The notes beneath the pieces are model-generated. The model made no database searches. It was given only the letters and a program-made list of their open reading frames with translations, and had not been told where the DNA came from. Below are positions 5,960-7,029 of a DNA stretch of 7,029 nt, one piece after another. The DNA is from an uncultured Desulfovibrio sp. GTDB lineage: Bacteria > Desulfobacterota > Desulfovibrionia > Desulfovibrionales > Desulfovibrionaceae. The stretch covers positions 1-7,029 of the forward strand of contig URHE01000089.1 in assembly GCA_900547595.1 (NCBI GenBank), in the 5' to 3' direction. Numbering within the stretch: position 1 is the stretch's first letter; every line of letters starts with the position of its first letter. The translations under genes and the position numbers were made by a program.

Positions 5960-6808
5960 CTAGCCGCTCTTGAGCCGTTCTTCCATCTCCGGGAAGGAAG
6001 GCCGGAACGGATAGGGAATGGCGCGCCTGCCGTATTCCACCGCAATGAGCGGCGTGGAGCCGCGAATGGCCGCGGCCACGGCTTCCTTCACCGCGTTGTA
6101 GTAGAAATGTTCCTCGGAAACGTAGTTCTCCAGCTTGGAGCCCATGGGCCCGAACAGGCCGTAGCAGCAGAGGATGCCGAAGAACGTGCCCACCAGGGCC
6201 GCGCCGATATGGTGGCCGAGCACGTCCGGCGGCTCGTTGATCTTGCCCATGGTCAGCACCACGCCCAGCACGCAGGCCACGATGCCCATGCCCGGCAGCG
6301 ATTCGGCCATGTGCGAGACGGAATGCGCGGGGAGCATGCCTTCCTCGCGCATGGTGTCCATGTCCATGTCCATGAGGCTGTCGATGTCCGCGGGGTCGCC
6401 GGTGGTCAGATAGACGCGCAGGGTGTCGCCGATAAAGCTGACCAGCTTGGTATCCTTGGAAATATTGGGATATTTGCTGAAAATGGGGCTGGATTCCGGT
6501 TTTTCCACGTCGCCTTCAATGCTGATGACGCCCTCGCGGTGCATCTTGGAAAACAGGGCGTAGAGCAGGGCCAGGGTCTCGAGATAGCGGGCCTTGCTGG
6601 AGCCGGGGTCGGCGAAGAGATGCTTGAGGCTCTTGACGATGAGGCTGAACGTGTACTTGGTCTGGCCGCCGAAGAACGCGCCCAGGCCGCAGCCGAGGAT
6701 GATGATGAATTCCGCCGGCTGAAAGAGCACGGCCCAGTCGCCGTGCGACATGGTGTAGCCCACGCCCACAGAGGCTGCGACAACAATGAGGCCAATGAGC
6801 AGATACAT
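5960..6808 (-). CDS. motA: Flagellar motor stator protein MotA
   Basis: Inner-membrane stator subunit that converts ion flow into torque on the rotor protein FliG. It has 282 residues, close to E. coli MotA (295). Four membrane segments fall at about 2-20, 32-48, 172-189 and 200-220, with the large cytoplasmic loop between the second and third. Residues matching the functional positions of E. coli MotA are visible: Arg91 and Glu98 in the loop (E. coli Arg90 and Glu98), and Pro172 and Pro221 (E. coli Pro173 and Pro222). The loop contains MDMDMD at about 146-151, coded by a 6-bp repeat. The ATG is preceded only by a weak AGGCGG-like ribosome site, but the hydrophobic start MYLLIGLIVVA fits the family exactly. 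It is the first gene of motA-motB-tlyA, with sigma-28 and sigma-70 promoter matches about 80-130 nt upstream. Confidence 0.95.
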   Translation of the reverse strand: MYLLIGLIVVAASVGVGYTMSHGDWAVLFQPAEFIIILGCGLGAFFGGQTKYTFSLIVKSLKHLFADPGSSKARYLETLALLYALFSKMHREGVISIEGDVEKPESSPIFSKYPNISKDTKLVSFIGDTLRVYLTTGDPADIDSLMDMDMDTMREEGMLPAHSVSHMAESLPGMGIVACVLGVVLTMGKINEPPDVLGHHIGAALVGTFFGILCCYGLFGPMGSKLENYVSEEHFYYNAVKEAVAAAIRGSTPLIAVEYGRRAIPYPFRPSFPEMEERLKSG

Positions 6809-6885
6809 GCCGTACCGCCTGTGCGTCCGCGCAGTGGCGTCCGCGGGATTCCGTGTCCGGGCGGGGATCTCCGCGCCATGTGGCG

Positions 6886-6902
6886 GGAGTATATACTACT
6901 CC
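6886..6902. repeat. Inverted repeat over the motA sigma-70 -10 box
   Basis: GGAGTA (6886-6891) and TACTCC (6897-6902) are exact reverse complements around TATAC. A nested perfect 10-bp palindrome, AGTATATACT, lies at 6888-6897. It covers the predicted sigma-70 -10 box and the region just downstream of the sigma-28 start, so a repressor site is possible. Part of the symmetry may simply come from the AT-rich -10 sequence. Confidence 0.35.
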
Positions 6903-6916
6903 GCTGCCCATCTCAA
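6888..6916 (-). promoter_or_regulatory. Predicted sigma-70 promoter of motA, overlapping the sigma-28 site
   Basis: Minus strand TTGAGA (6916-6911, 5/6) and TATACT (6893-6888, 5/6) with a 17-bp spacer. The -35 box shares TTGA with the -10 element of the sigma-28 site, so the two polymerase forms could not bind together. Transcription would start near 6881. Confidence 0.55.
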
Positions 6917-6939
6917 CGGCGTAACGCGGTGAATCTTTA
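6913..6939 (-). promoter_or_regulatory. Predicted sigma-28 (FliA) promoter of motA
   Basis: Minus strand TAAAGATT (6939-6932, 7/8 to TAAAGTTT), an 11-bp spacer, then GCCGTTGA (6920-6913, 6/8 to GCCGATAA). This is the known late-flagellar promoter form with exact spacing, and motAB is a classical FliA target. Transcription would start near 6905, giving a leader of about 95 nt. Confidence 0.7.
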
Positions 6940-6960
6940 GGGGCCGTTGCCCCGCCGGCC

Positions 6961-7029
6961 TCAGCGGCCGAAGAGCCCCCGGACCAGGCCGCCCGCGTTG
7001 CCGAGGCCGTCCCGCACCGTGCCGCCGGC
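6961..7029 (-). CDS. 3' end of an unidentified gene
   Basis: An open frame enters from the right edge and stops at TGA (6963-6961), giving 22 residues that end TVRDGLGNAGGLVRGLFGR. The Gly-rich amphipathic tail resembles C-termini of some AsmA-like or membrane-associated proteins, but it is too short to identify. It has the same strand as motA and lies 152 nt upstream of it, with the motA promoters in between. No convincing terminator follows it, so readthrough into motA is possible. Confidence 0.4.
   Translation of the reverse strand, partial: AGGTVRDGLGNAGGLVRGLFGR

Noticed and set aside
5165..6940. 591-codon open frame on the plus strand
   Set aside because: Antisense shadow of motB and motA; composition is typical of reverse-frame translation and no domain is visible.
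6940..6953. Short hairpin GGGGC-CGTT-GCCCC as a terminator for the gene at the right edge
   Set aside because: The stem is only 5 bp and no T-run follows on the minus strand; it abuts the sigma-28 -35 element.

Overview
The window is GC-rich, gene-dense bacterial DNA from a motile Gram-negative organism: it carries flagellar stator genes, an outer-membrane-type lipoprotein and an Lpp+2 Gln sorting position. Codon use and gene types fit a member of the Desulfovibrionaceae or a related delta-proteobacterial group. That placement is inference from protein style, because no rRNA or marker search was possible.

Layout. Positions 1-3427 hold a minus-strand operon of three overlapping genes, transcribed right to left: an XRE-type regulator with a C-terminal cupin domain, an AMP-forming acyl-CoA ligase, and an SppA-type membrane peptidase that runs off the left edge. 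The first junction is a 4-nt ATGA overlap and the second a 20-nt overlap. The intergenic stretch 3428-3641 carries back-to-back promoters, with a perfect 9-bp-arm inverted repeat between the regulator promoter and its start codon. Reading rightwards from there is a single gene for an OmpH/Skp-family lipoprotein, closed by an intrinsic terminator at 4266-4295.

Converging on that terminator from the right is a second minus-strand operon, motA - motB - tlyA (6808-4350). It encodes both stator subunits of the flagellar motor and a TlyA-type rRNA 2'-O-methyltransferase that begins 5 nt after motB. Upstream of motA lie a good sigma-28 (FliA) promoter match and an overlapping good sigma-70 match. 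The last 69 bases hold the 3' end of one more minus-strand gene.

The most interesting element is the 123-nt gap between motA and motB. It contains a strong terminator hairpin with a U-tract, and then a third sequence segment, just before the motB ribosome binding site, that can pair with the 3' arm of the terminator instead. This is the layout of an attenuator and could set the motA:motB(-tlyA) expression ratio. No mobile elements, CRISPR arrays, tRNAs or rRNAs were seen. All protein functions belong to known families; the possible novelty is regulatory.
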